Shown here in pieces: positions 27,430-36,598 of a stretch of DNA of 64,000 nucleotides (its first letter is position 1; every line of letters begins with the position of its first letter). The DNA is from Comamonadaceae bacterium 2FH (GTDB taxonomy: Bacteria; Pseudomonadota; Gammaproteobacteria; Burkholderiales; Burkholderiaceae_C), in contig SCMQ01000029.1 in NCBI GenBank assembly GCA_005503335.1, positions 1 to 64,000 on the forward strand, written 5' to 3'. Below the pieces are notes generated by a model. That model saw only the letters and a list, made by a program, of their open reading frames with translations, ran no database searches and was not told where the DNA came from. The position numbers were made by a program, and so were the translations under genes.

Positions 27430-27891
27430 TCACATCCCGATGTGCACCTGGTACTTGGCGCCGTCCGAGAGCGTGCAGCTGCCCGCGCCCTGGCGCGGCG
27501 ACTGCATCTGGTATTCGCAGCTCATGAAGGCGCCGCTGCTGCCGTAGGCGCTGGCCATGCCGCGCCGGCTGTCGCCGTCGACGCGGGTGGCCTCGCCGGT
27601 CAGCGTCTCGCCGCGGTAGCTGAGCTGAAAGCGCCCCTTGCCGGCGGCCGTGCTGGTCAGCGTGCCGCTCAGCACGCCGGATTGGGTCGCCTTGTCGTTG
27701 GCCGGATACAGGCGCACGGCGAGCACCTGTGCCGCGGGGGGCGCAGGCGGTGCGACCGGGGGCGGCACGGCGCCAGGGTAGGGCGGCAAGGGGTAGCCCT
27801 CGGAGCCGAGCGGCATCACGTAGCAGCCGGACAGCGCGGCGGCCGCCAGCAGGGCGGGGACGAGGATTTTCAGGCGTGCTTTCGCTTTCAT
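27430..27891 (-). CDS. Lipoprotein, paralogue A of the kinase/SARP locus
   Basis: 153 residues from MKAKARLK; lipobox ALSGC (Cys about residue 23), a Pro-rich linker, then a domain shared with the lipoprotein at 33868-34350: ARLYP/VRLYPAND, GVLSGTLT, GKGRFQLSYRGETLTGEAT, RRGMASAYGSSGAFMSCEYQ and PRQGAGSC ending YQVHIGM. Two Cys in the domain (MSCEYQ and GSC) could form a disulfide. Expected location is a membrane-anchored periplasmic face. Function unknown. It is divergent from the kinase gene; its upstream region has the ACAGATGGCTTA motif shared with its paralogue. Confidence 0.8.
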   Translation of the reverse strand: MKAKARLKILVPALLAAAALSGCYVMPLGSEGYPLPPYPGAVPPPVAPPAPPAAQVLAVRLYPANDKATQSGVLSGTLTSTAAGKGRFQLSYRGETLTGEATRVDGDSRRGMASAYGSSGAFMSCEYQMQSPRQGAGSCTLSDGAKYQVHIGM

Positions 27892-27979
27892 GGCGATCTC
27901 CTGTGGTTGAACCTGGGCCACTTCGGGTGGTGCAACCATGTTCCTGCCGGCCCGCTTGCAGGCGACTCACGGGCTGGCG

Positions 27980-27991
27980 ACAGATGGCTTA
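27980..27991 (-). promoter_or_regulatory. 12-mer shared with the paralogous lipoprotein promoter
   Basis: ACAGATGGCTTA (plus strand) lies 89 bases before the ATG of paralogue A. The same 12 bases lie 88 bases before the ATG of paralogue B at 34438-34449. Candidate regulator site. Confidence 0.5.
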
Positions 27992-28121
27992 CGGCGGGCC
28001 GCGGGCCCGGCCCGGCCATGGTTTTTCGGCGTTGATGGCCTTATCATTCTTCGCAGCCGCAGGCCGAACGAGGGTCGGCTGGAGGGCCCAGGCGCAGCGC
28101 GCCAGTCCACCCGGAGCCAAA

Positions 28122-29906
28122 ATGAACGACTCGTCTTTTCCGGAGGCGCTTCCCGCGCAGTACCAGCTGCACTGGTACGTGCTGGAGCGTGTGCTGGGGC
28201 AGGGCGGTTTCGGCATCACCTACCAGGCACGCGACAGCAACCTGGACAAGCTGGTCGCGATCAAGGAATACCTGCCGACCGACACGGCCACGCGCAGGGC
28301 CGACGCCACCGTCAGTCCGCGCGCCCAGACGCAGAGCGAGCGCTACAACGCCGGGCTGGAAAGCTTCATTCGCGAGGCCCGCACCCTGGCCCGCTTCAAC
28401 CACCCCAACATCGTGCGCGTGCACTCCGTGTTCCAGCACAACAACACGGCCTACATGGTGATGGAGTTCGAGGAGGGCGAGACGCTGGCGGCCCTGCTGG
28501 AGCGGCGCCAGACGCTGTCCGAGCGCGAGTTGCTGAACGTGGTGCTGCCGGTGCTGGACGGGCTGGCGCTGGTGCACGCGGCCGGCTTCATCCACCGCGA
28601 CATCAAGCCCGAGAACATCCTGGTGCGCAAGGACGGCAGCCCGGTGCTGCTGGACTTCGGCTCGGCGCGCGCCGCCATGGGCCCCTCGCGCACGCTCACC
28701 ATCCTGGTGGCGCCCGGCTATGCGCCCTACGAGCAGTACTACGCCAGCGCCGACAGCCAGGGGCCCTGGACCGACATCTACAGCCTGGGCGCCACCTGCT
28801 ACCGCGCCATCACCGGCGAGCCGCCGATGGACGCCATCACGCGCAGCAAGGGCGTGCTGGGCAGCACGCGCGAAATGCTGGCGCCGGCGATCGAGCGCGG
28901 CGCGCGCCGCTATTCGCCGCAGTTCCTGCAAGCCGTCGACCATGCCCTGGCCTTTGCCGAGCGCGACCGACCGCAGACGCTGGACCAGTGGCGAGGCGAG
29001 CTCACGGGGGGTGGTGATACGGCGGGCGCCGTCGCGGGCAGGGCGTCCGCTGCCGCCGCCGGGGCGCCCGTCGCGCGACAAGGGCCCAGCAGCCGGGAGC
29101 TGTTTGCCTGGGCCGGCCTGGGGGCGGCGCTGACGGGGCTGGCCTTCCTGCTGTGGCCGCGCTCGCCGACGCCCGAGGCCGAGCGCCTGGCGCAGATCGA
29201 GCGCCAGCTGAGCGCGGTGAGCGAAAAGGGCGGCCCAGGCGCCGCGGGCAGCGCGGGCGGCGGGCTGGTGCTGCCGGCGTCGGTGGAAGCGGCGCCCCCA
29301 GCGGCGGTGCCGTCCGCCCTGCTCGCGGCTCCCCAGCCTCCGGCGGCGTTGCCGGCGGCGCGCGAGCCCGCGCCGGCCGAGCCGCTCAAGCCCGTGGCGC
29401 CCAAGGCGGTGCCACGCACGCCGCCCAAACCCGTGGTGGCGACGGCGGCGGCGCCGGCCGCCTTGACCAGGCCTGCGCCAGCGCCGGTCGCGGCGCCGAT
29501 GCCTGCGCCGGCGGTTGCGGCCGCTCCCCAGGCTGCGCCGCCAGCCGCCCCCGCGGCGCCCGCCCCCGCAGCGCGGGAGGAGGCCAGGGTGGCCGCCGCG
29601 CCGAGGGCGCCCGAGCCGCCGGTCCCGAGCGACGAGAAGGAGGCATTTGCCTTCTACCGCGCCCGCGCGCTCAAGGGCGACGCCGACGCCCGATTCCGCC
29701 TGGGAGAGATGTACGCCCAGGGCCGGGGCGTGACGCAGAACCTGAACCAGGCCTACCTCTGGTATGGGCTGGCCGGGCTGTCCGGTCACGGCGGGGCGCG
29801 GGTGCGGCAGGCCCAGGTCGCCGAACGCCTGCAGCCGGCCGAGCGGCGGCAGGCGGACCGCCAGATCGAACAGCTGGGCAAAGATTTCGGCAAGCGCGCG
29901 GAGTAG
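28122..29906 (+). CDS. Hanks-type Ser/Thr protein kinase with TM segment and Sel1-like tail
   Basis: 594 residues. The kinase domain covers about 16-290: glycine loop GQGGFG (26-31), catalytic Lys in VAIKEYLP (Lys48), HRDIKPEN (158-165) and DFG (178-180), all intact, so an active kinase. A single hydrophobic segment (about 328-345, ELFAWAGLGAALTGLAFLLWP) separates it from a long Ala/Pro-rich spacer and a C-terminal Sel1-like region (FYRARALKGDADARFRLGEMY, QGRGVTQNLNQAYLWY, about 505-560) on the other side of the membrane. The start MNDSSFPEAL was preferred to a longer frame without homology. Divergent from paralogue A. Confidence 0.92.
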   Translation: MNDSSFPEALPAQYQLHWYVLERVLGQGGFGITYQARDSNLDKLVAIKEYLPTDTATRRADATVSPRAQTQSERYNAGLESFIREARTLARFNHPNIVRVHSVFQHNNTAYMVMEFEEGETLAALLERRQTLSERELLNVVLPVLDGLALVHAAGFIHRDIKPENILVRKDGSPVLLDFGSARAAMGPSRTLTILVAPGYAPYEQYYASADSQGPWTDIYSLGATCYRAITGEPPMDAITRSKGVLGSTREMLAPAIERGARRYSPQFLQAVDHALAFAERDRPQTLDQWRGELTGGGDTAGAVAGRASAAAAGAPVARQGPSSRELFAWAGLGAALTGLAFLLWPRSPTPEAERLAQIERQLSAVSEKGGPGAAGSAGGGLVLPASVEAAPPAAVPSALLAAPQPPAALPAAREPAPAEPLKPVAPKAVPRTPPKPVVATAAAPAALTRPAPAPVAAPMPAPAVAAAPQAAPPAAPAAPAPAAREEARVAAAPRAPEPPVPSDEKEAFAFYRARALKGDADARFRLGEMYAQGRGVTQNLNQAYLWYGLAGLSGHGGARVRQAQVAERLQPAERRQADRQIEQLGKDFGKRAE

Positions 29907-29912
29907 CCCGAC

Positions 29913-30527
29913 ATGAGCACAACAAGACTTTCCCCTGGCCGGCGGCGCTGGGTCTGCGCGCTGTCCATCGCCCTGGCCGCTTGCGCCAGCGACCAGGACA
30001 AGAGTGCGGCGGTAGCTGCGGTCAACCGGGCCTTCCAGGCGGATTACGAAAGCATGCTGGCCGACAAGGGCGTGCGGACCTACAAGGTGCGGCGCACGGA
30101 CGCCTTCGTCGCGCTGCATGCGGCCTTGGGCAAGCTCGGCATGCGCATCGCGGACCAGGATCCGGACATCGGCACCCTTGCTGCCGAGGCCCCGGCGCCG
30201 CGCCCGCTGAATGCGCAGGAATGGCGGCAGACCGCCGACGCGGACCTGCCGCGCATGCGCGAGATCGCGCGTCCCCATGTCGGCATGCTGGCCGAGCTGA
30301 TCCGCTTCGAGCCCGAGGGGCTGGAGATCGTCATTTACGCCACCGTGCTCGACGCCGGCGGCGGCAGCAGCGAGGTATCGCTGACCACGCGCATGCGCGA
30401 GACCGCGCCGCCCAGGACCAACATGCCGCGCCGCGAATACCCGCCGCCCACGGCAGTCCGCCTCGCGCTGGACAAGATCTGGCGCCAGTTCGAGCAGGAG
30501 CTGCGCGCCGCGCGCAAGCTGCCCTGA
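29913..30527 (+). CDS. Putative lipoprotein downstream of the kinase
   Basis: 204 residues; basic N-terminus, hydrophobic segment ALSIALAAC with a lipobox-like LAAC (Cys about residue 24), then a soluble domain with YKVRRTDAFVALHAALGKLGMRIADQD and IVIYATVLDAGGGSSEVSL. No family recognised. It begins 6 bases after the kinase stop, so both are co-transcribed, and it may be a surface or envelope partner of the kinase. It converges on the large regulator gene with a 12-base gap. Confidence 0.75.
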   Translation: MSTTRLSPGRRRWVCALSIALAACASDQDKSAAVAAVNRAFQADYESMLADKGVRTYKVRRTDAFVALHAALGKLGMRIADQDPDIGTLAAEAPAPRPLNAQEWRQTADADLPRMREIARPHVGMLAELIRFEPEGLEIVIYATVLDAGGGSSEVSLTTRMRETAPPRTNMPRREYPPPTAVRLALDKIWRQFEQELRAARKLP

Positions 30528-30539
30528 AGCGATCGCGCA

Positions 30540-33500
30540 CTATCGACTCGGCGGCGCCGCGCCGTCCAGCGCGGCGTAGACCGCCTGGGTCTGCGCCGAG
30601 GGCATGGTCTTGAGGCGCATGGCCAAGGTGGTGCGCAGCCGCTCGTAGGTCTCGCGCGCGGCATGCAGGTCGCCCTGGCGCTGGTAGCACAGCATGAGGT
30701 TGCGGTAGGGCGCTTCGAACAGGCTGTCGGCTCGCAGCAGCTGCAGGTAGAAGTCGGCCGCGGTGTCGACATCGCCCGCCTCCTCGCTGTGCCGGGCCAC
30801 GCGCGCCACGCAGCGCAGCAGCCGGGCGCGCAGCTGCTCGCGAAACGCGATGTAGCCCGGCTGCTCGGATTCGTCGGGCAGGAACGGGCCCCGGTACAGG
30901 TCCAGCGCTTCCTGCAGGCAGGCCTGCAAGCCGGGTTCGGGCCGCTGCGGGGAGGCCAGCGTCGACGGCAGCCGGGCCGCGCCCTCGATGTGCGACAGCA
31001 CTTGGTCCAGCGCGGCGGTGTCGGTCCAGACGGTGGCCGGGTTCAGCGACAGGCGGCCGTCGCGCAGCACCAGGGCCTCGTCGTCGTCCAGCAGGCGGCG
31101 CAGCCGGTGCAGTGCGGCGGTGAAGGACTTGTGCGCGTAGTCGGCATCCGCCTGCGGCCACAGGGCGTCGGACAGCTGGTAGATGCGGACCGCATCGCCG
31201 CCCAGCGAGATCAGCAGCTTGAGCAACTCCGCCGGCCGTCCGGGCCCCTTGCCGGAAAAAGTCACCGGTGCCGCGTTCGCGGCGATCTCGAAGCGTCCCA
31301 GGGTCTGGATTCGGATCGGCCAGGGCCAGGCCTTCACGCGCAGCGGCGGCAGCGCAGGGCTGAGCCTGCGCTCGCGCACCAGCCGGCGCGCGTGCTCGGT
31401 CTCTATGCCTTGCTGCAAGGCCAGCGCGCACAGCTGCGCCGCATCGCGCGCACACCATCCCGGCATCAAGGCAATGCCGTGCTCCCGGCCCGCGCGCAAG
31501 GCCTTTTCCAGGGCCTGCGGCACGGGCTGGTCCTGCTGCTGGCAGGCCACGCCCGCCGTCGCCAGCTGCAGCGCATAGTCGGGCAGCGGGCTCGACGCGT
31601 CTGCCAGCAGCGGCTCGGCGCTGCGCAGCTGCGCCTCGCTGCCGCGCAGGTCATGGGCGCCCGCCAGCAGCAGCGCCTGCGTGCAGCGCGCCAGGCCTTC
31701 GAGCCAGCCCAGGCCCAGCTCGGAGGCCAGGGCGGCCGCCGTCCTGGCCTCGCGCTGGGCCATCACCGCGTCGTCGTCGAGCCGCGCGAGCCAGCAGCGC
31801 AGGAAATGCAGCACGGCGCGGTCGCCGCGGCGCAGGCGCGCCTGATCCGACTCGAACCATTGCAGCAGCGCGCGCGCGCCGTCGGCGTCCTCCTCGCCCA
31901 GCGCGGCGGCGGCCGCCAGCCCGCGCAGCCAGGCGTCGTAGCCGGCGATGCCTTCCTGCTCGGTGAGTCTCAGGCCGCTCTCGGCCCGCGCGCGCGCCAG
32001 CGCGAACTGCCCCGACAGCAGGGCCGCCAGCCCAGACACCAGGTGGGCCTGCGGCGCGGCGGGGCCCGCTGCCGGCTCCGCGCCGGGCGCTTCGGGCAGC
32101 GCCGCGGCGAGGCTGGTGTCGCCGCGCCACAGTGCGAGCGCGGCGCGCAACCAGTCGGGCAGGGGCCATGCGCTGGGCTCGGGTGCGGGCAGTCCCTGCG
32201 CCGGTCTCAGCAGCCAGGCCAGGGCCAGGGCCTGCTGGGCCGCAGCGCGCTGCTCCCTGTCCAGCGCCGGACCGGCTTGCGGCAGCAGTTCGGCCAGGCG
32301 CCGGCCCCAGGGGTCGAGTGCGGCCAGGTCGTCGAACTCGCTGACCAGGGCGCGCACCACGCCGACCGCGCAACGCAGCTGGGCCGCGACATCGTCGTGA
32401 ACGGCGTAGCCCTCGTGGGCGCGCTCGAAATGGCGCCGGGCGGCGCGCGGGCTGGCCGCGAGGCAGCTGGCGCCCCAGGCCTGCAGCAGGCTGGGCCGGG
32501 CGTCGAGTTCGGCGGCCGGCAGCGCTTCCAGCCAACGGGCCAGGGTGTCGCCGCGGCCCTGGGCGACCATGGTCAGGGCCTCGGCCTCGGCGATCTCGGC
32601 CAGCGCCGCCCAGTCCCGGCACGGCATCAGCAGCGACACCGCGTCCTCCACATGGCCGGCCTCGCGCAGCAGGCCGGCCGCCATGCGCAGGTGGGGCTGC
32701 TCGAGCACCTGGGGCAGGTCCAGCGCGGCGCGGCTCAGCAGGAAGTCGCGCATCAGCGGATGCAGCTGAAAGCCGTGGCCGTCGCGCCAACGGGTTTCGC
32801 TGACGAAATAGTTGTTGAGCGCGAGGTTGAGCAGCAGGCGGGCGGCCTTGTCCTCGCCGGTGAGCCGCTGCGCGATCTCGGCCGTGACCCGCGGCAGGCA
32901 GGCCAGCTTCAGCAGGAAGCGCTGCATCTTGCGGTCGAAGCGGTCGAAGATCTCGCCCGCGAGGAAGTCGAACACGACCCTGGGCGTGGATTCCAGCGGC
33001 CAGTTCGGCAGCTCGCCGGACAGCTTGGCATGCTCGAGCATCAGCACCAGGCCTGCGGCCCAGCCGCCGGTGCGCTGGTGCAGCTGCAGCAAGGTTTCCT
33101 GCGACAGGGGCTGCCCGCGCAGCTGGGCCATCTGGGCCAGTTCGTCGGGCTCCATGGTCAGCATGGCGGCGTTGATGCAGCTCATCTCGCCGGTGGCCTG
33201 CAGCCGCGCGAAGGCCGGCGGCGCGTCGAAGCGGCTGGTCACCACCACGCAGCCGCCGGCCGGCACCTGCGTGACCGCGGCCTCCAGCACCGCCAGCAGC
33301 GGGCTCTCCGGCGACAGGGGGCCGACGCCGTCGAGCACCACGGTCAGCGGCGCCTTCACGCGCGTGAGCGCCTGGCGGAAGAACTTGCGCGCGAAGGAGG
33401 GCAGCCGGCTGCCGAACTCAGGGCCGAAGCTGGGCAGGCTGCCGATGCGCGCCGCGTCCAGCCTCAGGGCCGCATGGCCGAAATAGTGGAAGAAGTTGGC

Positions 33501-33791
33501 GACGTCGACGTCGTCGGCGTCCATCTCGTACCAGAGGCAGCGATGCTCGCGCGCCTGCACATAGCTGGCGGCCAGCGAGGTCTTGCCGGCGCCGGGGGGG
33601 CCCGAGATCCAGACCAGGCTGCGCCCCGGCGCGCCGTCCATGCGCTGGAACAGGCGCTCGCGCGCAAGAACCGCGCCCAGTTGCGGGCGCGTGGTCTTGG
33701 CGAAGGCGACGCTGCGGCTGTCAGCCGGCTCCGGCGCGGGATGCGGCGCGAGCGGGCCGGCAGCCTGCGTGCTGGCGTGGGTCTCAGCCAT
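30540..33791 (-). CDS. Large ATPase/TPR regulator with SARP-like C-terminus (winged helix plus BTAD)
   Basis: 1083 residues. A P-loop GPPGAGKTSL (about 64-73), the strand LTVVLDGVG and a GGWAAGLVL-like segment mark a MalT/LuxR-type STAND ATPase. A long helical, TPR-like middle follows (about 350-820). The end (about 835-1075) has an OmpR-type winged helix (IQTLGRFEIAAN, AELLKLLISLGGDAVRIYQLSDALWP, SFTAALHRLRRLLDD) and a bacterial transcriptional activation domain (LDLYRGPFLPDE, YRNLMLCYQRQGDLHAARETY). STAND ATPases of this type are ligand-gated activators. Having the SARP module at the C-terminus is the reverse of actinobacterial SARPs. It probably controls the flanking lipoproteins. Confidence 0.9.
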   Translation of the reverse strand: MAETHASTQAAGPLAPHPAPEPADSRSVAFAKTTRPQLGAVLARERLFQRMDGAPGRSLVWISGPPGAGKTSLAASYVQAREHRCLWYEMDADDVDVANFFHYFGHAALRLDAARIGSLPSFGPEFGSRLPSFARKFFRQALTRVKAPLTVVLDGVGPLSPESPLLAVLEAAVTQVPAGGCVVVTSRFDAPPAFARLQATGEMSCINAAMLTMEPDELAQMAQLRGQPLSQETLLQLHQRTGGWAAGLVLMLEHAKLSGELPNWPLESTPRVVFDFLAGEIFDRFDRKMQRFLLKLACLPRVTAEIAQRLTGEDKAARLLLNLALNNYFVSETRWRDGHGFQLHPLMRDFLLSRAALDLPQVLEQPHLRMAAGLLREAGHVEDAVSLLMPCRDWAALAEIAEAEALTMVAQGRGDTLARWLEALPAAELDARPSLLQAWGASCLAASPRAARRHFERAHEGYAVHDDVAAQLRCAVGVVRALVSEFDDLAALDPWGRRLAELLPQAGPALDREQRAAAQQALALAWLLRPAQGLPAPEPSAWPLPDWLRAALALWRGDTSLAAALPEAPGAEPAAGPAAPQAHLVSGLAALLSGQFALARARAESGLRLTEQEGIAGYDAWLRGLAAAAALGEEDADGARALLQWFESDQARLRRGDRAVLHFLRCWLARLDDDAVMAQREARTAAALASELGLGWLEGLARCTQALLLAGAHDLRGSEAQLRSAEPLLADASSPLPDYALQLATAGVACQQQDQPVPQALEKALRAGREHGIALMPGWCARDAAQLCALALQQGIETEHARRLVRERRLSPALPPLRVKAWPWPIRIQTLGRFEIAANAAPVTFSGKGPGRPAELLKLLISLGGDAVRIYQLSDALWPQADADYAHKSFTAALHRLRRLLDDDEALVLRDGRLSLNPATVWTDTAALDQVLSHIEGAARLPSTLASPQRPEPGLQACLQEALDLYRGPFLPDESEQPGYIAFREQLRARLLRCVARVARHSEEAGDVDTAADFYLQLLRADSLFEAPYRNLMLCYQRQGDLHAARETYERLRTTLAMRLKTMPSAQTQAVYAALDGAAPPSR

Positions 33792-33867
33792 GGTCGTCCT
33801 CCTCGATGAATGCTGCCACGCCTGGCTCGGGGTGCCAAGTCCCTCTCAGAAGGAAGGCGGGACCGGC

Positions 33868-34350
33868 TCAGAGTCCGATGTGCAGCTTGTACTGCGCCCC
33901 GTTGGAAAAGCTGCAGTTGCCGGCGCCCTGGCGCGGCGTGTTCAGCTGGTACTCGCAGCTCATGAAGCCGCCGTTGCTTCCGTAGGCGCTGGCCACGCCG
34001 CGTTTGGCGTTGCCGTCGACCGAAGTCGCCTCGCCGACCAGGGTCTCGCCAGCGTATTGAAGCTGGAAGCGGCCCTTGCCGTTCATCATGTTGGTGACCG
34101 TCCCGCTGACCACGCCGGTCTGGGCGGCCATCTCGTTGGACGGGTACAGGCGCGCCTGCAGTACGGCTGGCCACTGGGTCCGGGCCGCCGGCGGCGCCGT
34201 GACCTCGCCGGCCGAGGGGCCGGCGGGCCCCAGCGGGGGCAGCGGGTAGTAGACGTAGGACCCGTTCGGTCCCGCAGGGACGGCCACGCAGCCGGCGAGC
34301 GCGGCGCTCGCGCCGGCCAGCACCAGTGTGAGGATTTTCCGGGTGTTCAT
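33868..34350 (-). CDS. Lipoprotein, paralogue B of the kinase/SARP locus
   Basis: 160 residues; signal MNTRKILTLVLAGASAALAGC (lipobox LAGC, Cys21), a Pro/Gly linker and the same domain as paralogue A: ARLYPSNEMAAQTGVVSGTVT, GKGRFQLQYAGETLVGEAT, RGVASAYGSNGGFMSCEYQ, PRQGAGNC and a YKLHIGL end. It lies 76 bases upstream of the SARP-type regulator on the same strand, so they may be co-transcribed. Unknown function. Confidence 0.8.
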   Translation of the reverse strand: MNTRKILTLVLAGASAALAGCVAVPAGPNGSYVYYPLPPLGPAGPSAGEVTAPPAARTQWPAVLQARLYPSNEMAAQTGVVSGTVTNMMNGKGRFQLQYAGETLVGEATSVDGNAKRGVASAYGSNGGFMSCEYQLNTPRQGAGNCSFSNGAQYKLHIGL

Positions 34351-34431
34351 GAGTTTCTCCAGTCGATGCGACACAGGCGGGATTGCCTGTACCGCATCGT
34401 GGCGCCGGGCCGCTGAGAGAGCGGTGACGCT

Positions 34432-34449
34432 TGGCTTACAGATGGCTTA
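34432..34449 (-). promoter_or_regulatory. Heptamer direct repeat with 11-bp period upstream of paralogue B
   Basis: TAAGCCA-TCTG-TAAGCCA on the minus strand (34449-34432). Heptamer repeats at 11-bp spacing are the known binding mode of SARP/OmpR-type winged helices. It begins about 82 bases before the paralogue B ATG. Confidence 0.55.
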
Positions 34450-34596
34450 TCGATGCGCCCGCTTGGGCGCGCCATCGCCCTGCCCGCCGCCTGGACCACG
34501 CTTTGCCGCGGCAGCGCCTATATTGAATTGAAGCCAAGGCGTGGCGGGGCGTAGGTTGCGCCATGGCCGATGCGATGTGGCGAGGAGGAAGCAAGC

Positions 34597-35154
34597 ATGT
34601 TTGACAAGGACCGTTTCATCCAGGACTGCATCAAGGGTGTGGCCGAGGGGCAGGGCGCCATTCGCGAGCTGGTGAAGCAGGCGGTCTCCGATCCCGCGGG
34701 GATGATGTCGGAGCTGGGCGAGCCCGAGCATGCAGGCATCCGGCCTTTGCACAGCTCGCCCGAGCTGACCATCATCCATTTCGTCTGGGCGCCCTGCATG
34801 AGCCTGATGCCGCACAACCACCAGATGTTCTCGGTGGTCGGCATCTATGCCGGCCGGGAAGACAATGTGTTCTGGCGCAGGACGGAATCCAGCATAGAGG
34901 CGGCCGGTGCCCAGTCGCTGGGCGTAGGCGATGTCGCCACGCTGGGGCGCGACATCATCCATTCCGTCCTCAATCCGATAGCCAAGATGACTTGCGCCAT
35001 CCATGTCTATGGCGGCGACTTCTTCCAGCCGCCGCGGCCCCGCAGCCAGTGGGACCACGAGACCTTGACCGAGGAGCCCTGGAACGTGGACAAGGTCAAG
35101 ACCCTGTTCCGGCAGGCCGAGGAACGGTTCAATGCCGTCAGGCCAGGGGGCTGA
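34597..35154 (+). CDS. Cupin-fold protein, cysteine-dioxygenase-like (COG5553 type)
   Basis: 185 residues. The beta-helix fold is suggested by HFVWAPCMSLMPHNHQMFSVVGIYAGRED, where the two His of PHNH plus a later His in GRDIIHSVLNP form a 3-His metal site typical of thiol-dioxygenase-like cupins. ATG 34597 was chosen because GAGGAGG lies 9 bases upstream. Substrate unknown. It stands alone between the divergent paralogue B and the convergent M20 gene. Confidence 0.75.
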   Translation: MFDKDRFIQDCIKGVAEGQGAIRELVKQAVSDPAGMMSELGEPEHAGIRPLHSSPELTIIHFVWAPCMSLMPHNHQMFSVVGIYAGREDNVFWRRTESSIEAAGAQSLGVGDVATLGRDIIHSVLNPIAKMTCAIHVYGGDFFQPPRPRSQWDHETLTEEPWNVDKVKTLFRQAEERFNAVRPGG

Positions 35155-35160
35155 GCGTCC

Positions 35161-36588
35161 TCAGCCGCGCCGCAGCGGCAGCGGCACCTCGGGCGGGATG
35201 GGGCAGACATAGGGCTTGCCGCCACGCCGCTGGTTCAGTTCCTGGCGCGCCGCGTCCAGCAGCTGCGGCTGCTCGAACAGCCGGATCGCGGTGGCGGCCA
35301 GGGCCTTGGCGGCCTGCACCATGCCGACATGGGCCAGGGCGGACTTGCCCTGCGACACCATCTGCCAGGAGTGAAATGGCGTGCCGAAGGCGTAGCAGGC
35401 CATCCAGCACTGCGCCGTGGGCGTGATCCAGCTGACGTCGGCCACGTCGGTCGAACCGTACAACAGCCCGGTGCGCGCGGGATCGTAGTCGCTCACGCCG
35501 TCGAACAGGGCCGGCACCTGGCCGCGCAGGGCGCTGCCCAGCGAGCGGCTGGCCTCGGCCACGTCGTTCTCGCTCAGCGTGGCGTGGTGCCGGCTGGCCT
35601 GCGTGCGCTCGCCCTCGCCCACGGGCAACGGGCCGAGCCGGCGCATCTCCTCGTACAGCACCTGGTTCAGCGTGCCGTTGAGCAGCAGGTTGGAGCAGGC
35701 CTTGTCGAAGCGGACCTCGAGCTCGCAGCCGGTCATCAGCGCGGCGCCGCGCGCCACGTTCTGCACGCGCTCGTAGAGTTCGGCCGCCTCGTGGTTGCGC
35801 GCGGCGCGGATCAGGTACAGCACCTCGGCGCGCGCCTGCACCACGTTGGGCGAGAGGCCGCCGCTGTCGGTGATGGCGTAGTGCACGCGCGCGTCGGGCG
35901 GCATGTGCTCGCGCAGGTAGTTGACGCCCACGTTCATCAGCTCCACCGCGTCGAGCGCGCTGCGCCCCAGGTGCGGGGCATTGGCAGCGTGCGCGGCGCG
36001 GCCGTGGAACCGGAAGCTGGCCTGGATGTTGGCCAGCGTGGACTGGTCGAACACGCCGCTGTGGCTGGCCGGGTGCCACGTCAGCGCCGCGGCCAGGTCG
36101 TCGAAGGCGCCGGCGCGCGCCATGAAGGTCTTGCCCGAGCCGCCTTCCTCGGCCGGGCAGCCGTAGAAGCGGATGCGCCCGGGCAGGCCGCGCGCGCGCA
36201 GGTGCTGCTGCACCGCCAGCGCCGCCAGGTGCGCCGCCGCGCCCAGCAGGTGGTGGCCGCAGCCGTGGCCGTTGAGGCCCGGGCTGTCGACCGAGGGCCG
36301 GCATTGCAGTGCGCCGCTTTCCTGGTTCAGGCCCGACAGCGCGTCGTACTCGCCGAGCAGGGCGATCACCGGCCCGCCTTCGCCGTACTCGGCGGCGAAG
36401 GCGGTCGGGATGCCGGCCAGCGCCTGCTGCACGCGGAAACCCGCCTCGTCCAGGCCTTCGGCGTGCAGCCGGGCCGACTCCTGCTCGGCATAGCGCAGCT
36501 CGGCCAGCGACCAGATGCGGTCGCTCAACGCGATCAGGCGCGGCGCCTGCTGTTCGAAAAAGGGCTGCAGTTGTTCGATGGCATGCAT
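35161..36588 (-). CDS. M20-family amidohydrolase (AbgB-like)
   Basis: 475 residues of the M20D/aminoacylase type. Metal and catalytic motifs are GHGCGHHLLGAAAH, CPAEEGGSGK and TWHPASHSG, and a dimerisation insert follows (FRFHGRAAHAANAPHLGRSALDAVELM). It resembles p-aminobenzoyl-glutamate hydrolase subunit B. It likely cleaves an N-acyl or amide-linked amino acid conjugate; exact substrate unknown. A Bug receptor gene lies 10 bases upstream on the same strand, so the pair probably handles one imported compound. Confidence 0.9.
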   Translation of the reverse strand: MHAIEQLQPFFEQQAPRLIALSDRIWSLAELRYAEQESARLHAEGLDEAGFRVQQALAGIPTAFAAEYGEGGPVIALLGEYDALSGLNQESGALQCRPSVDSPGLNGHGCGHHLLGAAAHLAALAVQQHLRARGLPGRIRFYGCPAEEGGSGKTFMARAGAFDDLAAALTWHPASHSGVFDQSTLANIQASFRFHGRAAHAANAPHLGRSALDAVELMNVGVNYLREHMPPDARVHYAITDSGGLSPNVVQARAEVLYLIRAARNHEAAELYERVQNVARGAALMTGCELEVRFDKACSNLLLNGTLNQVLYEEMRRLGPLPVGEGERTQASRHHATLSENDVAEASRSLGSALRGQVPALFDGVSDYDPARTGLLYGSTDVADVSWITPTAQCWMACYAFGTPFHSWQMVSQGKSALAHVGMVQAAKALAATAIRLFEQPQLLDAARQELNQRRGGKPYVCPIPPEVPLPLRRG

Positions 36589-36598
36589 GGGTGGTGCC

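Noticed and set aside
30663-33809. 1048-residue open frame on the plus strand
   Set aside because: It is antisense to the SARP-type regulator, with the low-complexity Gln/Arg/Gly/His composition expected of a shadow frame in high-GC DNA, and no motifs.
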